From: Saccoglossus kowalevskii
Lineage: Eukaryota; Hemichordata; Enteropneusta; Harrimaniidae
DNA length: 27,406 nt
Assembly: GCF_000003605.2 (NCBI RefSeq)
Contig: NW_003158236.1
Span: 145,444-172,849 of the forward strand
Direction: 5' to 3'
Below, one piece after another: positions 9,498 through 20,962 of this stretch. The notes under the pieces were generated by a model. The model did no database searches, was not told the DNA's origin, and was given only the letters and a program-made list of their open reading frames with translations. A program made the translations under genes and the position numbers. Position 1 is the first letter of the stretch, and every line of letters begins with the position of its first letter.

Positions 9498-12400
9498 GTA
9501 AGTAATATAATATAAATATAGTTCGTACGTTTGTATTTGAGAAGTATGATTGACACATCCGATAAAAGACAAATGTTTATTTTTGTAGTACAAAGCTTGA
9601 GGATACGTCTTAAGGTTATTATTACAGTTAAATATTGAACATTTTCTCATTTTTGGTAAATGTATAAATTATTAAGAATAATAACAAATGGCCTGGTTTT
9701 AGAAAATATTATGTTTATATTACATACATGCTTTGAGGAAAAGTCACTGGCAGTATTAACTACGTTGTATTGGGTTTTATGTATTACAAAGTCGTTAAAG
9801 TCAGTATAAGTTGATATTGATAGTTATGTTATATCTACATGGAAATACATACATTGTGAACTATACACATAACACTACGGGAAAGGTGATTTGTTCAAAT
9901 CATTCTTATTAGCTGTAAATTGTGCCAACATGCTCATTACGAACGTTTACAGAATTGTATGTCTTCGAAAGACCGTTAGCGGGAGGCATCAATGATTGAG
10001 GGTTCAATACATTTTTGAGAAAATTGTCCGGAATTCGACTCATTAAAAAACTAAAGCGACAAACAAAATGGCCGACACTTAGATCGGATAGCACGGTAAG
10101 AATATTGCATGTAAGGAATAAATTATATTTGATGAGTGTATGACAAGTTGATGGGTAGTGTATTAGATATTCATGAAACAGTACAATATCAACAAGTTGG
10201 CAATGAAAGAAATTGAATCGGCTTTTAGCATGTCACCAATTTGACGAATAACATGTCGTTCGAAATGTCTTTGTAAATATTGAATTGAGAAATTTGATTC
10301 AGAGATGAATGGATTGAAACAATATACGCCTTTTTAACCACACGTTAGTTAAATTTCATTTAGCATAATAATTGACTGTGATAAATTTAATTAAAATTAC
10401 TTTTTTCATATATTGCTATGTTCAATCAAATTTCAATAACGTCATATTTGTGTTAATCAATATATTGCCCTGTATAGATAAGCTAATACATATTATTTAT
10501 TATTATACTTGAATATCTACAAGTTTATCATTATTTATTCATCCTTTATTATCGATTTTTTCACAATTCTGTAGCAATATATAAAACAAACGGCTCGTGT
10601 CTCGGTTCTGTTAATAAAGAATATTAAGACATGCTGAGTTGCATCGTACTATCTTACAACTATAAGGTTTCAGTTACATGACGTAGCCCCCGGCTGTGCC
10701 ACAAGTAGTGAAAACGACAGTCTGTTGATTGTACAGTTATGTTTGTTTCGTGATTTATTCTACTAGTAATAGAAGTCAGTCGTATTGTTCCACGCTTCGT
10801 CTTCAGTAAATAGATGCATTTTTATAGCTATTATGTAATTTATTGGGAATATCTTTATTGCAAACTAAATATATTTGCTCTTTCTTAAAGAATCAGTGCT
10901 TATTTTGTTAATCGCTTCCATTGCAATCATTGTAAGCATCGAGCCTATCTGAATTCTGCGATGCTATTCAAATACATAATGTTATAAACAATTATTATAC
11001 ATATGTCACTGTCACACCCTAAGTTACAATGTGTCGTAATTGTGCGGCATTTTACGGGGTATTTTCATCCTGCCGTACTAGGAAATGCGAATTCCAAATA
11101 TCGAATGATTACGCGCGTAAGCGTCCTCTAATAATAAAAACAAACATGGCTGCCACTAGGTTTTGACCGGACTCCACACCAAGAAGTTCGCTAATTCTGT
11201 TTTAAACATTTTGGATTTCGGCATTCCCATGAAAAGAAAGGAAAACACGATTTTTCTTGTACGTTCGTGACAAGATTATACGTTGTCCCATTCACGTTTG
11301 TAAATGTTGTCATAAATTTCGTTATCAATTACTCAAATGATAATAATAAAATAATAAAAACATAAATGAGGAAGGCGGTTGATAAACGTGGTTTCTTTTT
11401 AATTGATAATTGGCTCATTTTATAAACTAAACATTAATTTCCTTTCAGATAGCGGGAAAAACAGTTACCATGAGCGCACAAAAAACATCTATTTAACAAG
11501 TGCATAGTAAGATACTCTCTTGATTGTGGTTGGAAAATAAAACATGTCAAACATGGGTTTAGGTGAAATGGTTTGGGGATTAATCATTTTTATTTTACAA
11601 AAATTAAATGCAAAAATAACAATTATACTTACATTGCAATATACTTCGTCCAGTTGGTCCCTCTAAAATGTTGACCGATTATTTACGAGACCATGGCTGT
11701 ATTTTTATGGCTATTTATTAACGGCAATATAGAATAAATTCTGTATATCATTTTTTACGTGGCAGTGCCAGGGGTGTGAATATTAATTAGTAGTACAAGA
11801 TATGATCGAGCTGCGACAGTTCTTCACCTTTATATTTGATGGTTTTCAGTATATGCAAATTTGAGAATTGTCTTTGTTGGATTCATTTGGTGGCACTAAT
11901 ATTTCAACTTCTCTACTTTCCATTAAACGACCATTAAAATGTTGACATTTTATCGAAAAATTACACTACTTTCCATTTTATGTGTCAGTCTCCGATCATT
12001 GGTCAAGCAATATGAAATTTGAATATGGATGAAAAATTTACGTATATAATATCGAAAATTTTATATTGATAGAAACTCGATGGATAGTACCGGATATAAA
12101 ATCCTATTTTATAAACTTAATTCCAAAAGGAGACAGAAGCTGTTCTGAATTTCTTGTGATTGTCTGGGGTGTATCCCGATCTGAACACAGTACAAGCATA
12201 AATATTTTAACTATAAATATAACATATCTGGAGCTCTTCCCTGTCTGACAGGATAGCGTTGTTCAGACACTTGGTTGATCCTATCCATAAATACTGGTGG
12301 ATTTGATTGTTGTACTATGGCATGCATGCTACTATCACAGTCAAGAAGAAGAACATAGAACACTTTCCCGGGGTAGTTGAAACCGAAATTGTCATCTAGC

Positions 12401-15400
12401 TATAAGGCCATCGCTGATTGGCTGCTGAGCTGGAATGACAATTTTGGTTTCAAATACCCCGGAAAGTGTTCTATGTTCTTCGTGTAATTAGGTGTTCCTA
12501 TTTAAGGGATTTTTCCACACAAAACCGACGAATACCGGCCGATTTGTTTTAATCATTTTGTTATATTTGTTAACGGATCGTATTTCTGTGAAAGATTATT
12601 TATGTTGGTGTTAGGTCGTCAAGTGATAGATGACAGGTTGAGTTGTCGTTGTAGTTTCAATCATTTGGTCGGATGCGATCTGAATTAATGTTATTTTGTA
12701 AAGTGTTCACATTTTTACAAATATAAACTGAGGGCCATTGTTTCTTACTAGAAATTCTACCTTCGACTACGTACTAGGTTTGCTAGGTACAATCGGCGAT
12801 CACCAGTGTGCATCAGTGACTACCAGGCACATTTTTCTTGTATTCCCGATGTCAGACAACCCTGGTACAGATATCTCATCTTTACACTGGTATAGTGGGG
12901 TGACATTTTAGGAAGACGATCTCATCGTTTCATGGCCGCTGCATATATATTGAGTCTCTTCCGTTCTCATATGATAACCTGTTACTGGTAACTGTGTATG
13001 GTTTAATAAATCAACTGAATTTTCCCGAGACAAAGTCGAGACAAACAAAATCTGCGTACTAGATTTCATATGTATATCAAGTAAGAAATATTGCATAGCA
13101 ATGTAGACAGCGTTTGCAGTGTATTAGCAAATAAAACTGGCGTTGCTTTCCTTCATATTCAACACAGACATACATGCTGCTTAGGTTATGACAGATTCCC
13201 CGGTCTAAAATGGAATCAGAGCTCAGTAACTAATGGCGTAGTTGTCGTGTGTCCTTGTACATCATCAACTATTCAAATATTTTATCAGAAGGTCGGTCAG
13301 AAGATATCAAATTTCGTTTTAGGGTATACATGTATGATTCTATGTGTCTGAACTGCCATGGCAATTGTTTCTATGGTGAAATGTCATTTGCAGCAATTTG
13401 TATTCTATATCTTCCTCTACACTTTCATCAAACGAAGCCTTCTTGCCAATCTTAAATCCGTCGATTAAGATCGTTATCATGCAAATGTGTAACGTAATTA
13501 ATTTCTTACCTAACGTGCTAATACCTGTATTTAGTTGTCATACTGTGGATCAATTGTTATTATTAAACAATGTATTCGTATAAAGTTCATGTCTAATATC
13601 ACTCATTTTATATGAATACATTTTTAACAGAGACCCACCATGTGTAAGCATGCCTTCTTATCTATCTTTAACTTTACCTATTACGTTTTTATTAATATAA
13701 TAACGATATGGTGAATTGTTATCCAACTCATTTATTTAATATCAATCTTTATACTGCGATGAGATTTACATTACGTAAAATAGGTTGAGCTACCATTATA
13801 ATAGGTGTTTTCATTTGTTACCAACCGCACATTAACTATCTTTTATAAATTGTGCACTATTTACCAAAACCATATAGTTGTGTAATTAGGAAAATTGTTT
13901 TTCAGGTATTTTCACAAATTGAACACTAATCAATACTATTACTTTTTTTCTTTTGAAGCATAATTTGAACCTTTGTTTTTATATCCGAAAATGTGTTTTG
14001 ATACCTTTTTATATTTTTATGTTATGATTATGTAACAATGAGGACTCAATATCATTATAATTAACATTATCCATTTTCAATCTTACATGCCCTCAGAATG
14101 TAGTTCACAAAGATTTAATTGTCTCAAATGACAACACTTTAAACATCCATAAATCCATCATCATCATTTTTCATAATAGTTATCACATTCATGGGATTAT
14201 GTAGGTAGAGCAATTTTATGAAGCTCTATTCAATTGTTTATATTTATAAATATTCATAATTTGTTTAATATCTAATTGACCAGTTCGAATCATTCCACAC
14301 CAGTTTCGCTATAGCATTTGTTATGTACTAAGTCGAGTATTTGTTCAATTTCATTTATAGCAACACAGAACTTACTATCAAAACATGTAATTATATAATT
14401 ACATAGACCCCTGGGTTTCCAGTTCAAGAAAACATATAGAGCATATCGAAGCGCTAAGGCATATTAAAGATATGGCACCATAACTGCATTCATTGAAGGT
14501 CTGAAGCCACCAGTCGGTCATCTTGAATTCACTCTAATATACAAAAATACACGCATCAAATTCTCGTAATAATCAGTGTACATACCAAGAGTGAACAAGT
14601 TTCGACTATAAACAATCGAAATCCTGTTCCAGAAATTATCATCACAAAATTAATCGTTTTTCGACCAAGCTAGATTGAATCATCAAACGAAGAAATGAGT
14701 AATTCGCGACTTGATATATGATTTATATATAAAGACTGAACATGATCGATCAAAGCATTCCTATATGCCGGGGAAAGCATTTGTTAAAACATGATGATAA
14801 TTTGTTTTCTCATTCGACCATTTTGAATCCGATCAAAAACAATTGAACGTGCATATGTATCTTAAGATGATGATGTATGTGTAAAGTTGAGTGTTATCGA
14901 ACCAGGCATATTATATATATAACTGGAGAGGCACATCCGAAAAACAAAAGCCCATGTTCGGACTCGTTCGATTCTAGTACCAACATACTTCCCTCTTAAT
15001 AATTACTTTTAATATATCAAGCATTTCACCTCTTTCGAATCACGTATTATTTGATATTTGATAAAAGCTCAGGTATAATGTAAAGTAGCAACAAGGGTTA
15101 AATAATTATTTTATATTCAGACATCCTCTAATACCAGCAAAGCATACTATTTTGTTAAACTATATCTGTCGATTGCTTAAAGAATTATATTCAAATATAT
15201 CCCTTTATTTTTTCAATACAATTTCATTCATTTAATTCCTTTAGGTATATTTCGCTTCGTGTAATATATATATATATCACACTGTTTCCGTATGTTTACT
15301 TTTCTTTAAGTGTGTTTTTGTAATTTGGTTAAATTGCTGAAATTTATTGAATAATATTTCTAGAATACTAATATTATAAATACATACATATAATAGTTAT

Positions 15401-18400
15401 GCTTTCACATTATTTGTCATTCTTGTGTTTTACTTGACACATACGGCACTTTGCCCTGGAATTTTTTTTATTACACCATAAAAAAACACAGGTATTGAGA
15501 CACAGGGTACCGTCTAATGTTATTTTTCTTCTTGTAAGTTCATCTGTCATAAATATTGTATTCATAAACATAGTTGTAAACACAAAGTAATCCACATTTA
15601 GACAAATATTTGTATTGTAATCGTGTATAAGATCGTAATTACATTCATCACATGCTTCATCGATGCATTGGTCGAATAAATGCATCATTGATATTCACAT
15701 ATTGTCATTACAATGATATGAAATTTTTATAGCTTTGCTTGATCACAAAATAGAGCATATAAGTATATGAGGCATGACCAGGTTTGATTGGTTGAGAAGG
15801 TCTCAATGTATTACATGTTGTGCATATAACAATTATTTTCTATTGCAGATGAAACGAGCCGTTTCATGTCCAACGAAGAGAGTTTAATGAAATATTTAAT
15901 CAATGATGCGTACAGTCCTTTATCCCGACCGGTGCGAAACTCAAGCGACGTTGTGGAAGTAAATTTATGGATGACATTAACGCAGCTCATGGACGTAGTA
16001 AGTGTTATGTTATGTTATGTTATGTTATGTTATGTTATGTTATGTTGTGTTGTGTTGTGTTGTGTTGTGTTGTGTTGTGTTGTGTTGTGTTGTGTTATGT
16101 TATGTTATGTTATGTTATGTTATGTTAATTAGGTTAATTAGGTTAATTAGGTTCTAGTTTAAATGAGTTCTAGTTTAAATTGTGTTATTTAATATCATAA
16201 TTTTGAAACTTTAGATTTTGGTATGAAGCTTTTTAGAAAACAAATCTGCTTCACCAATGCAGGTTGGTACTTTCAACTGTTAATAATAAATTGTCTTTTT
16301 GATTATGTTTATAGTCAGCTCTATTTGTAAATTAACCCTTTTTCAAGGTTTTTCCAATGCCTACCGTATTATTATTTTGCCAAAGTTTCGTGTTTGGAGG
16401 GGGTTAAATTGTAGTTTAATTGTAGCAGGGAATAATAATAATATTATCACGTGATCTAGTGTAATATACAATGTGTGAAATAATCGTGATGTGCAGATGA
16501 TAACGTTTGCTTTCATATGATATATTTTCAGAACGAGAAATCCCAGCTTATAACAACAAATGTGTGGATATATCAGGTAATACGCTCCAACAGTAAATTA
16601 TGTAACAAAAACAAGCCTTTCTGGCATATATGAGGAGTTTTAACGAGACAATACTGAATTTATAAATTACATACATACATATTCTGAAAATGTAGCTTAC
16701 GTTTATCAATATGTATTGTATTGCTAGTGTGAAATATATTTTAGTTACCATTTGGATGTCTGTATCTATCACCACGTGCACGCGCCCGAAGCCCCATAAC
16801 CTAGAGTAGAGTCTGGCCTAACTACTACTCAGGGACGACAATTCAATATATTATATACACAAACGATTGCAAATTTTCAGTATATGAATATTATTACAGA
16901 TTATTAAAAACAACATCTACATGCATGGCTACATATTAACCATTTCAAATCCTCCATTCTGACTGACATATTCTTTCATATACAAACCCACACTCTTCTA
17001 AACTGTTAAAATGTCCCCAAAATGTTCTACCTTGATTTCGAATATGTGACATTTGGATGGGTCTATATGACAGTTTAAACTAAGTTTGGCAAGTAATTGC
17101 CCACTAACTAAATGCATAGATAAAATGTTCTACAAAGAACGACAAAATATAATTTTAGTAGTTGACAATAAAACATATTAATTTTACTGTCAGAGCTCTG
17201 AATGTATACTATGTGAGCAATTTATGATTAACATTTCTAACCTGCTGTATTTAGTCTTGGAACGACCCTAGGCTTGCGTGGAATGATACTGATTTCAATG
17301 GAATAAGTGCCATTCGTCTACCAGTACAGAACGTATGGACACCAGATACATCCCTACTTACAAGGTGAGGGCATAATACTTTAATCTGCTTATGATTCTA
17401 GAAATTATTTTTTGATATTATTAAATGTGTTTCACCTGGAGTATCATCGCATTTTTGTACATTTATTTGTTTACTGCTACATTTACAAACAATACAATTT
17501 AACCATATAAGTATTATCTGCAACTGTATTTAAGTACAACGTCAGTGAACCAACAGGTAGATAATCTACAGCTAAACATCGATAGAGTATGGTTCTGTCA
17601 CGATGCAACGCGTAAAAAATTTATATGTACATAGAAATAGTGTGCAGTTCACGCCAGCCAAGTTTTGTTGCAGAATTTCGCCCATTGTCGGCATTTTCGT
17701 AATTATAAGTTAAAACGTCATACTTCTATTGATAATTTTATTCGAAATTTCAATCCAATTTGATATTGTTTAATAAGCCCAAGTGAGAATAGAAATAATT
17801 GTCAACAAGTGTGGGTGTGAATGTTTTTATTTACTTGTTGTAGAAATCAGGGGGGTTACTATATGTTATTCATGTTCATAGTTGCCCTGGAAATGAACTA
17901 AGTCACGCTAAGTCAATAGTAAACATATTTGTAAGGTTGACACATGACGTAACGTAATATACATAATATATGCAACAGTATGTAATAAGTTTCATTTCAC
18001 AATCAAAAAGCAATAATGAGCTAATTTACATATTTTTGAAATAACAAGAGGTCACTAAATTATCAAAACCGCATTTTTTTCTGTTCAAAATCAGTTCCGC
18101 AAACATTCAGAGGTGAAACCATAATATCATTATCATCATACACTTCAATCAAATTCCGTATTCTCAAAACATGAATTTGTCCAATCCAACAATCTGTAGG
18201 GGTTTGTGTTACAATATCGCATTTTTATTTTTCAGTCGGTGCGTGAAAGTTCACTGAAATGTACGTTTACAGTAATTTCTTTTTTTTTTGTTTCAGTGCT
18301 GACAATCAATATCCAGGTTTTCCGTTAATGCATATTAAGGAACTCAATGCGATTGTTTACAGCAATGGAGACGTACTTAAAATAGTGCCACAGGTTTTAT

Positions 18401-20297
18401 ACACACCGTGTATTATGGATATTAAAATGTTTCCTGTTGATATTCAGCACTGTGAATTGGAATTCCAATCGTGGTCGTTTTCGAGTAATGAAATGATCCT
18501 GATTTCTCACTACGATGAAGTTAAATTCGAAAAATATATCCCTAATGTTGAATGGGATGTGACCTCATCTTCTGTGACGCCAGTTCGGAGGACGTTTGCC
18601 GAAGTTAATGGACTGCATTCATATACAAGCCTTATTGCTACACTTGTTATTGAAAGAAAGCCATTGTACTATGTGATAAATTTGATTTTGCCGTGTGTAA
18701 TGGTGTCAGTTTTAACACTTGTCGTATTTTGCCTACCGTCGAATTCTCCAGACAAACTCAATTTGAGTATTTCGTTGATGCTTACTCTGTACGTGTTTAA
18801 TTTACTCATTACCGATCTGCTGCCACCGACATCGACAAATCTTCCTCTCATTACTGTCTATTTTCTATTCAGTATGTTCGCAATTGCAATTTCCGTTGCC
18901 GTAACCACTCTTGTTTCCAAGATATATAAAAAATGCGAAGTTAGTGGTGAGCAGAGGCCGGTGCCAAAGTGGGTGAAAAAACTCCTACTTGGCAAGATGT
19001 ACGAATATTTACTTCTGCCCAAACGACATTATCTAAAAAAGAAAGGCAACAGTATAATTTTGCACAATTACACGCCCGAGTTAGCAGGACAAGACAACAT
19101 ACCTCACAATATATTTTCGGATATTTTGGGAAGAAAGATAAAATATGAACGTGCAATACCGAGTGTGAAATACCGTAAACTTAAACTGTGCTTCAGTAAT
19201 AACAGGCAAAATGGGAAAATAATTTCTGCTTTACGTAAAATTACGAAGTCGTTGGATAAAATCACTAGGTACATGTTACCAGACATCCACTCTGATAAGG
19301 TGAGTTATGTACTTCATTGCCAGTGCAATGCCAGTGGACGAATAAAGCTTAAATGTTCAAAGAGTTTGCTTTTGCTTCCGGTTTGAATTGTTGTTTTTTT
19401 ATTACTTTAACGATCAGATGGTCTATTGCTCATAGTTTTGCACGTTTATTCATGTGAAAATAACGTCGCTTAATTATTGGGGAAGGAAAATATGCCAGTA
19501 TTTGGGATTGTATATTTTGTTAGTTTTCTTTGTGATCATGAGATATGTTTTAGCTCACCCATTTAACCTATGGATTATGTGGATAATCGGCATTTACACC
19601 ATTTCCCCGTGACTGCATACGTTGTTACTATCAACCTTCAAAGCTCATCCAATTCTCGATGTGCATTATATTGTTGAAATTTGGGCATGTTGTAGTTATT
19701 CCCTGTGACAGGTTATTTGATAGATCGAAGAAAAAATATAGTGTCCAAACTATTTTTATAACTTTAACCTTTGAGTTGCTTTGTGCATTTGGCTCATCCC
19801 AAAACTGTTTTCTTTTTAGGCCCGTTTATTCGTATTATCAGCTCTAGTCTGTCACACAATTTGTCAAATTGTCAACGCAAATTGAGAGAATGCAAAAATC
19901 CACCAGATTATTTATGCTGTCTAATGTGTACATGAGCATTGTCCACACTGACTTTTGGTTTCCGTCAAAAACCATGAAAAAGTAATTTTTTCTGGTAAAT
20001 TTTGGGTTTCGGAAATTTTCTGTTGGGAGATAATTTGTCAAAGTATTAATAAGGTCATTACGAGTTTACCTCAAAGTATGCACTCAGACAGTACGCCACG
20101 CGTCGGTCGATACTCCAGCTGTACTGTCTTCGTGCATAATTTGAGGTATTCTCGTAATAACTTCCTATTATGTATTTATCCTTTAGATTAGAACCGAGTG
20201 GATGGAAGTTGCAGCTGTTGTGGATCGGATTCTGCTCATAATGTTTTCCGTGTGTATTATCACTGGGGCGCTGATTATATTACCTCGTATAACTTAG
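9410..20297 (+). CDS. nAChR subunit gene B, non-alpha, complete (six exons)
   Basis: A full nicotinic acetylcholine receptor subunit: exons 9410-9497, 15849-15997, 16532-16576, 17255-17364, 18297-19299 and 20187-20297 join to 1506 bases, or 501 residues plus TAG. Order: signal peptide (about 1-29); ligand-binding domain with loop D Trp91, loop A WTPD (122-125), Cys loop C169-C183 and loop B Trp190; segment 1 after RKPLYY (251-256); pore segment 2 (283-304) with Asp at -1', Leu at 9' and Asp at 20'; segment 3; a loop of about 120 residues; and segment 4 near 478-497. The length is usual for the family. The loop A tyrosine is Leu129 and the loop C cysteine pair is missing, so it should not supply the principal agonist face; Trp91 suggests it can supply the complementary face. 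Asp at -1' predicts cation selectivity. Pro at -2' (Pro282) is unusual. Confidence 0.95.
9498..15848 (+). other. Gene B intron 1 (6.35 kb)
   Basis: GTAAGT to TTGCAG. Mostly AT-rich sequence without supportable genes; the ORFs on either strand look like chance. It carries the 134-bp palindrome at 12348-12481 and a short TATATATATATAT run near 15265. Confidence 0.75.
12348..12481. repeat. 134-bp near-perfect palindrome (foldback or MITE-like)
   Basis: Left arm 12348-12395 and right arm 12435-12481 are reverse complements over about 47 bases with two mismatches and one single-base gap. Both ends read GAAGAACATAGAACACTTTCC going inwards. The 39-base spacer contains GATTGGCTG. No clear target-site duplication is seen and no ORF. 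The near-identity suggests a young foldback element or recent correction between arms. In the gene B pre-mRNA it would fold into a long hairpin. Confidence 0.93.
15849..15997 (+). CDS. Gene B exon 2 (start of ligand-binding domain)
   Basis: Acceptor ATTGCAG, donor GTAAGT. It encodes residues 30-79, from DETSRFMSNEESL through SRPVRNSSDVVEV to MTLTQLMDV, a typical nAChR N-terminal helix and first strands. It includes a potential N-glycosylation site at Asn60. Ends in phase 0. Confidence 0.95.
15998..16531 (+). other. Gene B intron 2
   Basis: GTAAGT to TTTTCAG. The first 150 bases are dominated by the pentanucleotide array, then three GGTTAATTA units and two TTCTAGTTTAAAT-type units. The rest is plain AT-rich sequence. 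Confidence 0.92.
16004..16123 (+). repeat. Block-structured pentanucleotide microsatellite
   Basis: 24 perfect five-base units in three blocks: 8 x GTTAT (16004-16043), 10 x GTTGT (16044-16093), 6 x GTTAT (16094-16123). It begins at intron position +7, directly after the donor GTAAGT, and runs into GTTAATTAG repeats to about 16151. There are no interruptions inside blocks. If intron 2 were retained, the frame would stay open through the repeat as a hydrophobic MLCYV-like repeat and then stop. Confidence 0.97.
16532..16576 (+). CDS. Gene B exon 3 (45 bp, loop D)
   Basis: Acceptor TTTTCAG, donor GTAATA. Fifteen codons, NEKSQLITTNVWIYQ, carrying the conserved loop D Trp91. A 45-bp exon at this place is characteristic of nAChR genes. 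Phase 0 on both sides. Confidence 0.95.
16577..17254 (+). other. Gene B intron 3
   Basis: GTAATA to TATTTAG, 678 bases, AT-rich, no repeat or ORF of note. Confidence 0.9.
17255..17364 (+). CDS. Gene B exon 4 (loop A)
   Basis: 110 bases, the usual size of this nAChR exon, in phase 0 and out in phase 2. It encodes SWNDPRLAWNDTDFNGISAI followed by LPVQNVWTPDTSLLT. WxPD is the loop A signature; where alpha subunits carry the agonist-binding tyrosine three residues on, this one has Leu. Confidence 0.95.
17365..18296 (+). other. Gene B intron 4
   Basis: GTGAGG to TTTCAG, 932 bases, with a strong T-rich tract before the acceptor. No other feature is supported. Confidence 0.9.
18297..19299 (+). CDS. 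Gene B exon 5 (Cys loop to intracellular loop)
   Basis: One base completing Ser131, then 334 codons to residue 465. It contains the Cys loop, loop B, loop C without CC, segments 1-3 and most of the cytoplasmic loop. The short open frame upstream of 18297 is polypyrimidine tract, not coding. Donor GTGAGT at 19300 matches the intron position in gene A. Confidence 0.95.
19300..20186 (+). other. Gene B intron 5
   Basis: 887 bases, GTGAGT to CTTTAG, phase 0. If unspliced, the frame stays open to a TGA at 19384-19386, giving a protein without segment 4. A second AG five bases after the acceptor would shift the frame and is not preferred. Confidence 0.9.
20187..20297 (+). CDS. Gene B exon 6 (membrane segment 4 and stop)
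   Basis: 36 codons plus TAG, from IRTEWMEVAAVVDRI through segment 4 to LPRIT. Same length and pattern as gene A exon 6. Confidence 0.95.
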   Translation: MRTEWMEVAAVVDRILLIMFSVCIITGALIILPRIT

Positions 20298-20512
20298 TCA
20301 TTGTTATTGTCGACCTCTAAAAAACGTCTCGGGTCATTCATTCACAGCCATTGAGCGAATGTAATGAAATAGACATATCTGGTTATTTATTATCGAACAC
20401 GACGAAATTTCTATGAATGTGTTGTATTCAACACATTGTTGTGTGGAGTACAATATAAATAACAAATCGCTTTTGACTTGAAGTATATATATTATGACAG
20501 TCATAGTGTAAA

Positions 20513-20962
20513 ATATTTCCACTCACATTAGCTAGCCCGTTAAGGCTAAAGACCAATCTTATGGCGTTATTGTAAGCCACTAACACTGTATTTAAAATTT
20601 GTGTATGACAATCACTCTGAACAATATGTATTGTATAAATAGGATCTCAATACACTTAACTTAGCTTTTTTATAACTTTTCGTAAAATAAAGTTTGCACT
20701 GGCGTAAATACACCTGAGCTGTCGCTTCATGTTTAGCTGTATCCTTGCATTCTACTGATACTATATAGCCAAGGTATTTTTCTATTGGGACGAAAACTAA
20801 AGACTCACCATATATGTACACGCTTGGTACTCTAGTCTGTTCCAACGGTTTTGAAAGAATGACATGCATTCTGTCTTAGTAGTGCGGACATGAATGCCAA
20901 ACTCCTTACCACAACACTCGCAGATCTCGGCGAGCTTTCTCGATATTTTCACAAAAAGTGAA
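20513..20962 (-). mobile_element. Broken LINE reverse-transcriptase fragment
   Basis: Minus-strand remnant of the later part of a non-LTR retrotransposon reverse transcriptase. Reading down from 20962: KEFGIHVRTTKTECM (the KT..M region), then a frame change near 20865; next EKYLGYIVS followed by Lys-Asp and a VLRSYLYNTYCSE stretch (the YLG to LFRSY region of CR1/L2-like families); a stop at 20612-20614; then VAYNNAIRLVFSLNG in another frame. So it has at least two frame changes and one stop, and is truncated at both ends. It lies about 215 bases after the gene B stop, opposite to the gene, so it may fall in the gene B 3'-UTR. Confidence 0.82.
20696..20701 (+). terminator. Candidate poly(A) signal of gene B
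   Basis: The first AATAAA I found after the gene B stop, about 400 bases on, and inside the antisense LINE fragment. If used, the gene takes its transcript end from the transposon. Non-canonical signals nearer the stop are possible. Confidence 0.3.

Noticed and set aside
13091-13583. Three overlapping plus-strand ORFs in intron 1
   Set aside because: No homology seen and no splice context; overlapping frames suggest chance.
15410-15688. 92-codon minus-strand ORF with several Cys residues
   Set aside because: No recognisable family, no spaced metal-binding motif, and it lies inside an intron of AT-rich DNA where such ORFs arise by chance.
15866-16132. ORF coding a repeated MLCYV-like peptide
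   Set aside because: It is exon 2 read through into the microsatellite of intron 2; the donor GTAAGT at 15998 and the match of exon 3 settle it.
18259-19386. A 375-codon ORF taken as a complete gene
   Set aside because: Its first codons are a polypyrimidine tract and acceptor, and its tail is intron 5. The receptor continues in a separate exon at 20187.
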